Of a stretch of 64,000 nt of DNA, positions 1 through 7,946 are shown in pieces. Positions within the stretch are counted from its first letter, which is position 1. Each line of letters begins with the position of its first letter. This DNA comes from Flavobacteriales bacterium (lineage in GTDB: Bacteria; Bacteroidota; Bacteroidia; Flavobacteriales_F; PHOS-HE28), in the NCBI GenBank assembly GCA_016721825.1, contig JADKHI010000001.1, positions 124,001 through 188,000 on the forward strand. The letters run 5' to 3'. The translations under genes were made by a program, and so were the position numbers. The notes beneath the pieces were generated by a model, which made no database searches, had not been told where the DNA came from, and saw only the letters and a program-made list of their open reading frames with translations.

Positions 1-410
1 TCCTCTATCCGCTGCTCTTCCTGTGGGGCTTGCCCGAGCTTCTGGGCGCAGGCCCTGCCGATGACGAACGCGAAGCCTACCAGAGCGCGCGTGCCATGGC
101 GCAGGAGTTCAGGACCGACCCCGCACTGGAGGAAGGTTACGTGCTGCTGACACGACACGACCACTTGGAGAACTTCATCGTCGGTCGCAGTGTGGTCACG
201 CAAAAGGACATCTACGTGCTATCGACCTCCAAGGCCAACTTCGACCTGTCCGGATTGCAACGCGGGCTGAACGAGGGCGCTATCCGCTTCGTGGTGATGA
301 GGACCCCGGGTGAACCCCTGCTCCTTGTGGGAGATGCTCATCCTCCGCTGCGGCCGATAGGCGTGCGGCACGGCTACCACATCTACGAGAATTCCGCCTG
401 GCGCCCCTGA
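1..410 (+). CDS. C-terminal fragment of a membrane protein, possibly a lipid-linked-sugar glycosyltransferase (5' end outside window)
   Basis: The reading frame is open from the left edge and stops at 408-410, so the visible part is only the C-terminal ~135 residues. It begins with a hydrophobic stretch (LYPLLFLWGLPELL) and then a soluble domain with no motif I can name. A TTG at 30 is the first possible start in the window, but the frame has no upstream stop, so I treat the gene as truncated by the window. The last ~90 residues could be the soluble tail of a multi-spanning glycosyltransferase of the GT39/GT83 (ArnT/Pmt) kind; that is inferred only from the polyprenyl-phosphate mannosyltransferase-like gene and methyltransferase that converge on it 11 nt downstream. 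Confidence 0.5.
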   Translation, partial: LYPLLFLWGLPELLGAGPADDEREAYQSARAMAQEFRTDPALEEGYVLLTRHDHLENFIVGRSVVTQKDIYVLSTSKANFDLSGLQRGLNEGAIRFVVMRTPGEPLLLVGDAHPPLRPIGVRHGYHIYENSAWRP

Positions 411-421
411 ACCGGGTGCTG

Positions 422-1177
422 TCACGGCTTGGCCACGGCGATCACTGAGGTCCCTTTCCACCGCGAAGGGAGGATCAGGTACTCGATGTAGAAGAACAGG
501 CCAAGCAGGGCATGCACGGTGTTCGCCAGGAACCCTTGTGGCACATTGAAGCCGACCTCCCGTTCACCCTTGCGGGCCAGCAGGATCCGCGCGGCCGGAT
601 ACAGTCCGTGGAACACATAGCTCGCACGAAAGTCCAGCGTGCGTTGCGGATCCACATGTGCGCGCACCATGTCGGGATCATACCGCCGGTAGTGGCCGTT
701 GAAGCGATCGAAGTTGCTGAAGAGCTCCTGCCGCGCAGGAACGGTAACGAGCACATGCGTGAGCGCAGGCATCTTGCGACGGATGGCTTCCAGGAAGCCC
801 TTCGGATCCTCCAGGTGTTCGATCACATCCAACAGCAGCACGGTGCGGACACGGTCGGCGATCGCTGGCTCCAGGTCCATGACATCGATGCCAGTGCGGA
901 CGTGGGCCACCATGTCGGTCAGCGGAGCCACCGGCGCCAGTTCGATGCCGGTGATGTCGAAGCCATCATCGCGCAGGTAGCGCACCACAATGCCTTTGCC
1001 ACAGCCCACTTCCAGGATCGGCCCTTGCGCTCCGGACCGGCGAAGCTCGCGGGCGATCACGCGGTTGCGGCAGCGGCTCCAGTAGTGGCGTTCGACGCCA
1101 GGCGGATACAGCTTGTCGAACTGCTCGTCGCTGAACGAGGATGCCTGGGGGTCACTCACCTTGGGTGGAACGATCAA
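422..1177 (-). CDS. class I SAM-dependent methyltransferase
   Basis: 251 aa. The SAM-binding motif I is clear near residue 55 (LEVGCGKGIVVRYL), followed by the acidic post-I position (ITGIELAP) and a motif II/III region (VLLLDVIEHLEDPKGFLEAI), as in Methyltransf_11/23 proteins. The C-terminus has a hydrophobic stretch (VHALLGLFFYIEYLIL), suggesting association with the membrane. Its start overlaps the end of the upstream glycosyltransferase gene by 26 nt on the same strand, so the two are almost certainly co-transcribed and translationally coupled. The substrate is unknown; methylation of a lipid-linked or glycan intermediate is an inference from the neighbour. Confidence 0.85.
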   Translation of the reverse strand: MIVPPKVSDPQASSFSDEQFDKLYPPGVERHYWSRCRNRVIARELRRSGAQGPILEVGCGKGIVVRYLRDDGFDITGIELAPVAPLTDMVAHVRTGIDVMDLEPAIADRVRTVLLLDVIEHLEDPKGFLEAIRRKMPALTHVLVTVPARQELFSNFDRFNGHYRRYDPDMVRAHVDPQRTLDFRASYVFHGLYPAARILLARKGEREVGFNVPQGFLANTVHALLGLFFYIEYLILPSRWKGTSVIAVAKP

Positions 1178-2129
1178 TGATGTAACGGGGACGCTGCTTC
1201 ACTTCGCGGTAGATCTTGCCGACGTACTCGCCGATGATGCCGAGGCCGATCATGTTCATGGCCGAGAAGAGCATGATGAGCACCACGGTGGAAGCCCAAC
1301 CCTGAATGGCTGTACCGACGATCAGTGCCCACACGATCCACGCACCGATGCCGAAGCAGATCACCAACATGAGCAGGCCCAGGTAGAGCACCAACTTCAA
1401 TGGCGTGGTGGTGAACGATGTGATCCCCTGCCACGCCAGGCTCATCAGCTTGCGGTACGAGTACTTCGATTCACCGGCATGGCGCTCCTTCCTCACGTAG
1501 CGCACTTCCGCAGAGGAATAACCGATCAGCGGGAAGAGGCCACGCAGGTAGACGTTGGCTTCGTTGAACCGCTCCAGATCGGCCACCACACGGGAATCCG
1601 CGGAGCGGAAATCCGCATGACCCTTGATGGCCCGGTCGTTCATCCACTTGATCATGGAGTAGAACACGCGCGCCGCGATCTGCTTGCCGAAGGAATCCAC
1701 CTCACGGTCTTCTCGAACCCCATAGACCACGCGCTTGCCTTCGTGGTGCTTGCGCAACATCTCGGTGATCACGTCCACATCGTCCTGCAGGTCGGCGTCG
1801 ATACTGATCAGGATATCCGCGTTCGGGCGCTGCGTGAACAGACCGGCGATCACCGCGTTCTGGTGACCGAAGTTGGAAGAGAGCTTCAAGCCCTGCACCC
1901 GCGGGAACTCCCGCGCCAGCTGTTCGATCTCCGCCCACGTCGCATCGCGGCTGCCGTCATCGACCAGACAGAGAAAACTATCCGTGGTGGAGAGCCCGGC
2001 CTGCGCGGTGGAATCCAGCTGAGCGAGCAGAACATTCACCGTGTGACCGAGCACCCCTTCCTCGTTGTAGCAAGGAATGACGATGCACACCTTCAATGGG
2101 CGGCCGGGGGTGGGGGGCGATGCGGACAT
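1152..2129 (-). CDS. family 2 glycosyltransferase, DPM1/GtrB-like (polyprenyl-phosphate hexosyltransferase)
   Basis: 325 aa from ATG 2129. The GT-A fold is shown by VCIVIPCYNEEG near residue 15, LVDDGSRDAT, and the metal-binding SIDADLQDD. Two C-terminal membrane helices follow (LVLYLGLLMLVICFGIGAW and a second one before GEYVGKIYREVK), the layout of GtrB/DPM1-like enzymes that transfer a sugar from UDP or GDP to undecaprenyl or dolichyl phosphate on the cytoplasmic face. A longer in-frame start at 2183 exists, but it lies inside a TATCTTTG promoter element (2181-2188, minus strand), so ATG 2129 is more likely. It heads an operon with the methyltransferase. Confidence 0.88.
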   Translation of the reverse strand: MSASPPTPGRPLKVCIVIPCYNEEGVLGHTVNVLLAQLDSTAQAGLSTTDSFLCLVDDGSRDATWAEIEQLAREFPRVQGLKLSSNFGHQNAVIAGLFTQRPNADILISIDADLQDDVDVITEMLRKHHEGKRVVYGVREDREVDSFGKQIAARVFYSMIKWMNDRAIKGHADFRSADSRVVADLERFNEANVYLRGLFPLIGYSSAEVRYVRKERHAGESKYSYRKLMSLAWQGITSFTTTPLKLVLYLGLLMLVICFGIGAWIVWALIVGTAIQGWASTVVLIMLFSAMNMIGLGIIGEYVGKIYREVKQRPRYIIDRSTQGE

Positions 2130-2180
2130 CTGAGAACGGAGGGCTGGCACGGGCCGCACCAGAGGGTTCCAGTGGGTCGG

Positions 2181-2188
2181 CAAAGATA
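2181..2188 (-). promoter_or_regulatory. Bacteroidota -7 element TATCTTTG for the GT2-methyltransferase operon
   Basis: TATCTTTG on the minus strand matches the Bacteroidota consensus TAnnTTTG exactly. Transcription would start near 2175, about 45 nt before ATG 2129. No convincing -33 TTG was seen. Confidence 0.5.
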
Positions 2189-2243
2189 GGATCGGCCTCG
2201 GAACGGCTCTGAAGGCCGGTTACCAAGCCTTTCAGGAGGTTCA

Positions 2244-4220
2244 ATGCCCGCGGACCCATCGGGCCCACCACTGATCGATGGATCATCCTCCATATGCGAC
2301 CCGACCGTGGCGGAGCACCACCTCGGCCCGCCGTTCCGCATCTTCGCATCCGTGTTCGCGCGCCTTCGTCCCTTGTACGTGCTGCTCCTGCGCCTGGGAG
2401 GCATGGCCGTGGTGTACACGCTGCTGCGTCTGCTGTTCTGGCTGCTCAACCGGGACCAGTTCCCGGCCCCACCCCTCGCGGCCTTCCTTGGTGGCATCCG
2501 TTTCGACCTCAGCGCGCTGGCCTGGTTGAACATGCCATGGGTGGTGTTGGCACTCATCCATCCGGATCCTTCCCCCCGCTTTGCCCGGATCCAACAGTGG
2601 GTCTTCCTTGGCATCAACGCCATCGGCCTGTTCTTCAACTGCATCGACATCGCTTACTACGGCTTCACCTTGAAGCGCAGCACCGCCGACCTCTTCGGCA
2701 TCATGACGGCCGGTGGTGATCTGGTCAGCCTGGCGCCCGTTTTCATTCGCGACTATTGGTACATCGTCCTGCTCTATCTGGGCAGCTTGGCACTGGCGAA
2801 GTGGTTCTACACCCTTGCGGGAAAGCTGCCGCGAAAAGACGTGTCCGCGCGACCGAAGTGGCTCTGGCGTTCCCTGGCCGTGGTGCTCGTGGTGCTGTGT
2901 TCGCGCGGCGGTGTCCAGCTGATCCCTTTGATGGTCATCGATGCCAGTTCCTACGCGGAGCCCGGCTATATGCCTGTGGTGTTGAACACACCCTTCACCA
3001 TCATGACCAGCTTGGGCAAACCAGCCATCCAGGAACGACGGTACATGACCGATGCCGAAGCGGACCGCCTTTGGCCAGTGATCCATCAGTACGGCGACAC
3101 GGCGATCGCCGGTACCAAGCCGAACGTGGTCCTCATCATCCTGGAGAGCTTCAGTGCCAACTACAGCAAGCTGCTTTCCGGTCAAGCTCCAGGCTACATG
3201 CCCTTCCTCGATTCGCTCATGGCGAACGGGCTCACCTACACCCATGCTTATGCCAACGGCCGCCGAAGCATCGATGGGGTGCCCGCGATCATCGCCTCCA
3301 TGCCGAAGCTGATGGAGGAGGCCTTCATCAACTCGCCCGCGATCGATGTGCCCTTCACGTCGCTCGCCAGCACGCTCGCCGCCCAAGGCTACGCGACGAG
3401 CTTCTTCCACGGCGGACGCAACGGGACCATGGGCTTCGACACGTTCACGCGCCTTGCTGGCTACCAGCGCTACGTGGGGCAGGACGAATACCCGGACGCT
3501 GCGGACAATGACGGCATCTGGGGCATCCGCGATGAGCCCTTCCTGCAGTACTTCGCCGAGGAGATGAACAACACGCCGCAGCCCTTCCACAGCACGGTCT
3601 TCACGCTGAGCTCCCACCACCCCTATCACTTACCGGAGAACGACGCGCACCGCTTCGCCGCAGGCACCATGCCCATCCACCCCACCCTGCGCTACGCGGA
3701 TCATGCCCTTCAGCAGTTCTTCGAGACTGCCAAGAAGATGCCGTGGTATGCGAACACGCTCTTCGTGATCACGGCGGACCATACGGCCGACCTGAAGCGC
3801 GACGGTCAGCTCAGCGGAACGGCCTTCGACCACTGGATCCCACTGGTCTACTACATGCCGGGTCGCATCCAGCCGAAGCAGGAGCAGCGCACCACGCAGC
3901 AGATCGACATCGCCCCGACCGTGTTCGATCTCATCGGGTATACAAGACCTTTCTTCTCCTTCGGCGCCAGCGCCCTGCGCAATGAACGAATGCCTTCTTC
4001 GGTCAGCGAAGGCAACGCCACGTGGATGATCATCACCGACGATGTGCAGATGCGCACGGACGGGGAAAATGTCCTCTGGTGGGACCGTATGGGGGAAGTC
4101 GACCACACTGTCCCTCCGTCGGACAACAAGGAAGTCGAAGGTCCCAACCGACAGTTGCAGGCCGCCATCCAGCAGTTCCATGCACATTTGCTGAAGCGCG
4201 ACATGGTCGTAGTGAAATGA
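2244..4220 (+). CDS. LtaS-like sulfatase-fold membrane enzyme (phosphoglycerol/phosphoethanolamine transferase family)
   Basis: 658 aa. Residues ~30-235 carry about five membrane helices; from ~290 an alkaline-phosphatase/sulfatase domain begins with KPNVVLIILESFSANY (metal-binding Glu ~301), then the nucleophile region GRRSIDG (Ser ~342 where LtaS has Thr), HGGRNGTMGFD, and the metal site FVITADHTAD (~510). Family members transfer glycerol-phosphate or ethanolamine-phosphate groups to envelope glycans on the outer side of the inner membrane; the substrate here cannot be read. The start is supported by a strong AGGAGG (2234-2239) five bases before ATG, uncommon in this phylum. Its stop overlaps the lipid kinase start by ATGA, hinting that diacylglycerol released by phosphoglycerol transfer is recycled next door. 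Confidence 0.85.
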   Translation: MPADPSGPPLIDGSSSICDPTVAEHHLGPPFRIFASVFARLRPLYVLLLRLGGMAVVYTLLRLLFWLLNRDQFPAPPLAAFLGGIRFDLSALAWLNMPWVVLALIHPDPSPRFARIQQWVFLGINAIGLFFNCIDIAYYGFTLKRSTADLFGIMTAGGDLVSLAPVFIRDYWYIVLLYLGSLALAKWFYTLAGKLPRKDVSARPKWLWRSLAVVLVVLCSRGGVQLIPLMVIDASSYAEPGYMPVVLNTPFTIMTSLGKPAIQERRYMTDAEADRLWPVIHQYGDTAIAGTKPNVVLIILESFSANYSKLLSGQAPGYMPFLDSLMANGLTYTHAYANGRRSIDGVPAIIASMPKLMEEAFINSPAIDVPFTSLASTLAAQGYATSFFHGGRNGTMGFDTFTRLAGYQRYVGQDEYPDAADNDGIWGIRDEPFLQYFAEEMNNTPQPFHSTVFTLSSHHPYHLPENDAHRFAAGTMPIHPTLRYADHALQQFFETAKKMPWYANTLFVITADHTADLKRDGQLSGTAFDHWIPLVYYMPGRIQPKQEQRTTQQIDIAPTVFDLIGYTRPFFSFGASALRNERMPSSVSEGNATWMIITDDVQMRTDGENVLWWDRMGEVDHTVPPSDNKEVEGPNRQLQAAIQQFHAHLLKRDMVVVK

Positions 4221-5080
4221 AGGTCACCCTCCTCCTCAATCCCAGGGCCGGGAAGAAGCGTGCGCTCACCGTGCAGGACAGCGCGCGGGCCATCGCGAAG
4301 GAACTGGGCGTTTCGCTGGACATCCAGGTGATCACCGCACCGGGGGAAGGGACCACCCTGTCCCGCAAGGCGGTGGAAATGGGCTCTGACCGGGTGATCA
4401 GCGTGGGCGGCGATGGCACCTTGAACGCTATCGCGGCAGGGCTCGTGGGCACGAAGGTCCCGCTGGGCATTGTGGCCATGGGCAGTGGCAACGGCTATGC
4501 CCGCTCGCAGAAACTGCCGCTCGATCCGGTGAAGGCCTTGCGCATTGCCATGACCGGTACGGCCAGCGCCATGGACGTGTGCTACCTGAACGACCGGCTC
4601 TTCCTCGGCACGGCGGGCATCGGCTTCGACGCCCGCGTGGCGTGGGAGTTCGACCGCAGCGAGGCCCGTGGGATGTGGAACTACCTGCGCATCACCCTGA
4701 AGGAGATCCTAGGTGCCAAGCCCATGCGCGTGGTGGTGAAGGCCAACAACGAGACCACCGAGCACCAAGTGCTCATGCTCGTGTTCTGCAACACCCGCGA
4801 GTTCGGCAACGGCGCCATCATCAGCCCCGGCTCGGCGCCCGACGATGGGCTCGCGGAACTGCAGCTCGTGAGCAAGCCGTCCTTCTTCCCGCTCATGAAG
4901 GCCTTCTATGACGTGTACACCAATCGCGCGGACAAGAGCAAATATGTAAGGACGATCGTAACGCGCGAGGCCCAGGTGAACCAGAGCGGAACCCTCACGC
5001 ACCTGGACGGTGAACCGGCCGTGATCGGCCACGACGTGCGCTTCCGCCTTGAACCGAAGCGGCTGTGGGTGGTGCGGTGA
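4217..5080 (+). CDS. diacylglycerol kinase family lipid kinase (DagK/YegS-like)
   Basis: 287 aa from ATG 4217, sharing 3 bases with the upstream stop. The N-terminus LLLNPRAGKKR, the nucleotide loop SVGGDGTLNAIAAGL (~residue 60) and MGSGNGYARS are the signature of the DAGK catalytic domain; IGFDARVAWEF and the C-terminal beta-sandwich (LDGEPAVIGHDVRFRL) complete the fold. It phosphorylates diacylglycerol or a related lipid with ATP at the membrane surface. An upstream in-frame ATG at 4022 would lie wholly within the sulfatase gene and is rejected. Coupling to that gene suggests both serve turnover of lipid head groups. Confidence 0.9.
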   Translation: MKVTLLLNPRAGKKRALTVQDSARAIAKELGVSLDIQVITAPGEGTTLSRKAVEMGSDRVISVGGDGTLNAIAAGLVGTKVPLGIVAMGSGNGYARSQKLPLDPVKALRIAMTGTASAMDVCYLNDRLFLGTAGIGFDARVAWEFDRSEARGMWNYLRITLKEILGAKPMRVVVKANNETTEHQVLMLVFCNTREFGNGAIISPGSAPDDGLAELQLVSKPSFFPLMKAFYDVYTNRADKSKYVRTIVTREAQVNQSGTLTHLDGEPAVIGHDVRFRLEPKRLWVVR

Positions 5081-5118
5081 TCGAACGCTTCAATGCCACG
5101 CGTGTACGGAGCGACGTC

Positions 5119-6384
5119 ATGCGTCGCACCCTCCTTCTCCTCCTGCCTTTCCTGGTCGGCACCTCCACCGTACAGGCTCAATGTTGTTGCTCCAGCATCT
5201 CGGTGCAACTGAGCCTGCCCTACCCGGCGATGCGCGACACGTCCGCGTCGTACACGATCAAACCCGGCGACGGGCCACGGACCAGTGTCCACTTCAGCGG
5301 TGACAGCCTGATGTCACTCAACTTCCGGACCGGCTGTGGTCGCTCCTCCACGACCTGGACGATCCGCCACAAGTGGACCGGGCAGGAGATGCAGGTGGAC
5401 CTCGACGGCATGTGGGGCGATGTGCCCTACCCGATCATCCGGATCCCGTTCACCAGCGGCTGGTATCGGTTCGATGTCCAGGAGCTCGGGCGTTGTCAGG
5501 CCGATCAACTAGACCCGGGCGATCGATACCTGCGCGACGCACAGCGCCCCGGTCTGGCCTTGGAGCAGCCTTTCGGAAGGACGGACACCATCGCTTGCCA
5601 CGGAGGCTTGATGGCCATCCATCGAGGAGGGCGTGAGGCCGGGTGGATCCGACCGCTCAACATCATGAACTTCGGGTGGAGCCTCTACGCGCCCCTGCCC
5701 GAACCCACCAAGGCTGCAGCACCCCAGCATCCCGGCGGAGAGGCGTGGTTCGAACAGCAACTGCACACGCGCTTCAGCAAGCCCTTGATCGAGCGGTTGA
5801 ACGTGCAGACCACGATCACCGGATTCGCGATGGTGGAGGAAAGCGGCTACATCCACGAGGTGCACCTGAACGGCGGCAACTACACCGAGCTGGATGCCGA
5901 ACTGAAGCGCGTGGTGCGCCTCAGCCAACGCTGGACACCGGCATCGGTCGAGGATATCGCTGTAACGAGCGACCGCACTGTCTACCGCTACATCCGTCAG
6001 TCCGTACCCATCTCGTTCACGGTGGACCCGGACAGCATCTGGACGGAGATCTCCGAGCAGGACCTGACGATCCTCCCGGCCGCTCCGACCAGCAGCGATG
6101 AGCTTACCGTGACCTTTCACTGGATCGGTGGCTCCTGCGGGCAGTATGAGGCCTATGCCAAGGTGCAACCAGCACCGAAGGATGGAAGACCACGCGACGT
6201 GTTCCTCTATTTCGGTGCGACACTCCCAGCGCAATGCGAGGACATGCAGCCGCAGTCGTTCGGATTCACCATGAAGCCGTTGCCGCCGGGGCGTTACCGA
6301 TTCCGGCAGATGCCGCATCCCACGTTGGAGCGCGGCGTGTGGGCACCGGATCCGTACCGGGTGCGGTATGTGGAGGTGCGGTAG
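5119..6384 (+). CDS. secreted protein with a TonB C-terminal-like domain, function unknown
   Basis: 421 aa from ATG 5119, which gives a clean signal peptide (MRRTLLLLLPFLVGTSTVQA) followed by a Cys cluster (QCCCSS). A GTG at 5065 would overlap the kinase gene and lose the signal. Residues ~220-320 (ERLNVQTTITGFAMVEESG, VHLNGG, LDAELKRVV, PISF) resemble the C-terminal domain of TonB-like energy transducers, in which a partner-facing beta-hairpin pairs with outer-membrane proteins; I base this on the pattern, not on a search. The remaining beta-rich segments are unassigned. It starts 38 nt after the kinase and may belong to the same operon. Confidence 0.65.
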   Translation: MRRTLLLLLPFLVGTSTVQAQCCCSSISVQLSLPYPAMRDTSASYTIKPGDGPRTSVHFSGDSLMSLNFRTGCGRSSTTWTIRHKWTGQEMQVDLDGMWGDVPYPIIRIPFTSGWYRFDVQELGRCQADQLDPGDRYLRDAQRPGLALEQPFGRTDTIACHGGLMAIHRGGREAGWIRPLNIMNFGWSLYAPLPEPTKAAAPQHPGGEAWFEQQLHTRFSKPLIERLNVQTTITGFAMVEESGYIHEVHLNGGNYTELDAELKRVVRLSQRWTPASVEDIAVTSDRTVYRYIRQSVPISFTVDPDSIWTEISEQDLTILPAAPTSSDELTVTFHWIGGSCGQYEAYAKVQPAPKDGRPRDVFLYFGATLPAQCEDMQPQSFGFTMKPLPPGRYRFRQMPHPTLERGVWAPDPYRVRYVEVR

Positions 6385-6387
6385 GAG

Positions 6388-6681
6388 TTACGGGCCGAAG
6401 CGCTTGCTGGGCTTGCGGTTGGTGTGACAGATCTGGTAGACGTAGATGATGTCTTCCTCGACCTCGTACACCACGCGGTAAGGGAATACAGCAAGCATGG
6501 CGTGCCGGAAACGGCCACGACGTTCTTGAAAACCGCGCGGGAAGTCTTGGATGTAGCCATAGCAGCGGTCCAACTCATCGAGGAAGCGAAGGCCTTGACC
6601 AGGTGAACGATCCTCCAAATACAATGCAGCTTCCAATGCGTCCTGCTGTGCACTCGGTTCAACGACGAAGCGATAGGCCAT
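6388..6681 (-). CDS. type II toxin, ParE/RelE superfamily
   Basis: 97 aa. The sequence VEPSAQQDALEAALYLED...GLRFLDELDRCYGYIQDFPRGFQ and the end FPYRVVYEVEEDIIYVYQICH follow the ParE/RelE fold (two helices, then a beta-sheet with a conserved Arg and a terminal hydrophobic strand). Members poison gyrase (ParE) or cleave mRNA on the ribosome (RelE); which one applies cannot be told. ATG 6681 overlaps the upstream antitoxin stop as TGATG; a GTG at 6684 would overlap by four bases. Both arrangements imply translational coupling with the antitoxin encoded first. Confidence 0.82.
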   Translation of the reverse strand: MAYRFVVEPSAQQDALEAALYLEDRSPGQGLRFLDELDRCYGYIQDFPRGFQERRGRFRHAMLAVFPYRVVYEVEEDIIYVYQICHTNRKPSKRFGP

Positions 6682-6917
6682 CACTTCTTCAGCCTGTCGC
6701 GCAGCATCCGGATGGACTCTTCCCTGGAGAGACCTTGCGTCTCACCACTGAGACGCTTCGTGCGTAGAGCTTCCAACTCGGCAAGTTCAGCGTCCGTGAA
6801 GTCCACGTCCCCCGCATCGCGGCGCTCGAACAGCTCACGAATGCGGTCCAACACGCTGCGATCGTTCTCGTGGAGCAGGCGCTCCATAAGGCTGAGCTTG
6901 AGGTCAGAGGTGCTCAT
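6681..6917 (-). CDS. antitoxin of the ParE/RelE-type module
   Basis: 78 aa, very hydrophilic and helical (RLLHENDRSVLDRIRELFER, LSREESIRMLRDRLKK), typical in size and charge of a type II antitoxin that wraps around its toxin and represses its own promoter. It precedes the toxin with a TGATG overlap, the usual antitoxin-first order. No ribbon-helix-helix or HTH DNA-binding motif is obvious. A TATCTTTG promoter lies only 17 nt upstream of the start. Assignment rests mainly on partnership with the toxin. Confidence 0.75.
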   Translation of the reverse strand: MSTSDLKLSLMERLLHENDRSVLDRIRELFERRDAGDVDFTDAELAELEALRTKRLSGETQGLSREESIRMLRDRLKK

Positions 6918-6933
6918 GGCATTTGCTGTTGCT

Positions 6934-6941
6934 CAAAGATA
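6934..6941 (-). promoter_or_regulatory. -7 element TATCTTTG of the toxin-antitoxin operon
   Basis: Perfect TAnnTTTG on the minus strand, ending 16 nt before the antitoxin ATG, so the leader would be only about 10 nt. No inverted-repeat operator stands out around it. Confidence 0.5.
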
Positions 6942-6964
6942 CGCGGCTGAGCAGCGAAGCAGGT

Positions 6965-7300
6965 TCACCTAAATGACCTCACCGGGTCGAACCACTTCTT
7001 CCTGTTCGCCACTTCGACGAGGTGATCGATGGTGAAGTGGTTCACCTTGGGCACGGGGCGAAAGGTGATGCGCTTCCAAAGCCGATCGAGCGCGTCGGCC
7101 AAAGGCACATCGCTGTCCCCATAGTCGAAAGCTTGGTCGGCACCTTCCATATCAACGCCGTAGCGATCCGCGAACTCTCCCATGAATGTCCAGGCATCCA
7201 GCCCGGCCATGCCTGTATCCCACCAGAACCGGGTTTCCGGGTTAGGAGTGAAGCCGAGCCGGTCCTTCACGAACTGGATGATCTCGGCACGGTCAGCCAT
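6965..7300 (-). CDS. DUF1493-like small protein
   Basis: 111 aa. The N-terminal half (IIQFVKDRLGFTPNPETRF, then an acidic helix FADRYGVDMEGADQAFDYGD) resembles an acyl-carrier-like four-helix domain, and the C-terminus (VNHFTIDHLVEVANRKKWFDP) matches the conserved end of DUF1493 proteins, where the motif reads like LT...FAESAKAGRW. Function of the family is unknown. It overlaps the upstream 70-aa ORF by 8 nt and ends just before the toxin-antitoxin promoter, so it is the last gene of the M1 peptidase operon or of its own small operon. Family name is from memory. Confidence 0.7.
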   Translation of the reverse strand: MADRAEIIQFVKDRLGFTPNPETRFWWDTGMAGLDAWTFMGEFADRYGVDMEGADQAFDYGDSDVPLADALDRLWKRITFRPVPKVNHFTIDHLVEVANRKKWFDPVRSFR

Positions 7301-7505
7301 GACAGATGCCCTCGTAGCGCCAGAGGCCGTTCATCCATTCGTAGTGATCCTCGGCGGACAGCTCCGAGACTTCCGGTAGGAACTCTGTGAAGCGTAGGTT
7401 GGAAAGGTCTGCGTGGGAGACCATTGGAGGGTGGTTCACGTTGCGCGCAGAGAATGAGCACATTGCGCCATGCTCGCTCGGCACTAAGCAGATCGCATCA
7501 TTCAA
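7293..7505 (-). CDS. small hypothetical protein (TTG start)
   Basis: 70 aa, MNDAICLVPSEHGAMC onward, rich in aromatic and acidic residues toward the end (EDHYEWMNGLWRYEG). No family recognised. The support is positional: it overlaps the gene before it by 8 nt and the gene after it by 8 nt, filling the space exactly, on the same strand. The only in-frame start that covers the ORF is TTG 7505; an internal ATG would leave about 57 residues. It may be a partner of the DUF1493-like protein. Confidence 0.5.
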   Translation of the reverse strand: MNDAICLVPSEHGAMCSFSARNVNHPPMVSHADLSNLRFTEFLPEVSELSAEDHYEWMNGLWRYEGICHG

Positions 7506-7932
7506 TCGTGGCGCTGATCAATATGGGTCGCTTTGCCCCTGGCACGAAAAAGTACTTCTCCATCGCCGCCACATTGATACTGAAGGTCACTTGTACGATA
7601 TAGGGGACCCAATGGCCCTTCTGATGTAGGCGGAACCTTCCGTTCAATAGCATCTCCCGATCCACATCACTCATCACCGGGCCTTCCCCACCTCCTGGAG
7701 GAACATGGAATATCGGACTGCTCCGGAACTCCTTCAGGCGTTTGGGAACGAACTCATCAAGGCCTGGAGCTCCAGTTGAATCAGCCGAAGCGATCGTGTC
7801 TCGACTTACCTCTGTGAACGCCCCTGGAGCATAGACGTGGCGATCACCCCAATAGCCATGACGTGGATAGCTGCAACCGAGCCACGGGAGAACCAAAGCC
7901 ACCATGAGCAACCACATCCACCTTCCGTTCAT
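7498..7932 (-). CDS. putative lipoprotein, unknown function
   Basis: 144 aa from ATG 7932. The N-terminus MNGRWMWLLMVALVLPWLGC is a lipoprotein signal peptide ending in a lipobox (WLGC), so the mature protein begins at Cys20 and is membrane anchored. Longer in-frame versions run back into the M1 peptidase gene and lack the signal at the front. The rest (SYPRHGYWGDRHVYAPG, ...GRFRLHQKGHWVPYIVQVTFSINVAAMEKYFF) has no recognised domain. It starts 14 nt after the peptidase stop and is probably co-transcribed with it. Confidence 0.68.
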   Translation of the reverse strand: MNGRWMWLLMVALVLPWLGCSYPRHGYWGDRHVYAPGAFTEVSRDTIASADSTGAPGLDEFVPKRLKEFRSSPIFHVPPGGGEGPVMSDVDREMLLNGRFRLHQKGHWVPYIVQVTFSINVAAMEKYFFVPGAKRPILISATIE

Positions 7933-7946
7933 GACATGCGGCGCCG

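Noticed and set aside
2130..2183. Upstream start of the GT2 gene at 2183
   Set aside because: It falls inside the TATCTTTG -7 element, so it would not be in the transcript.
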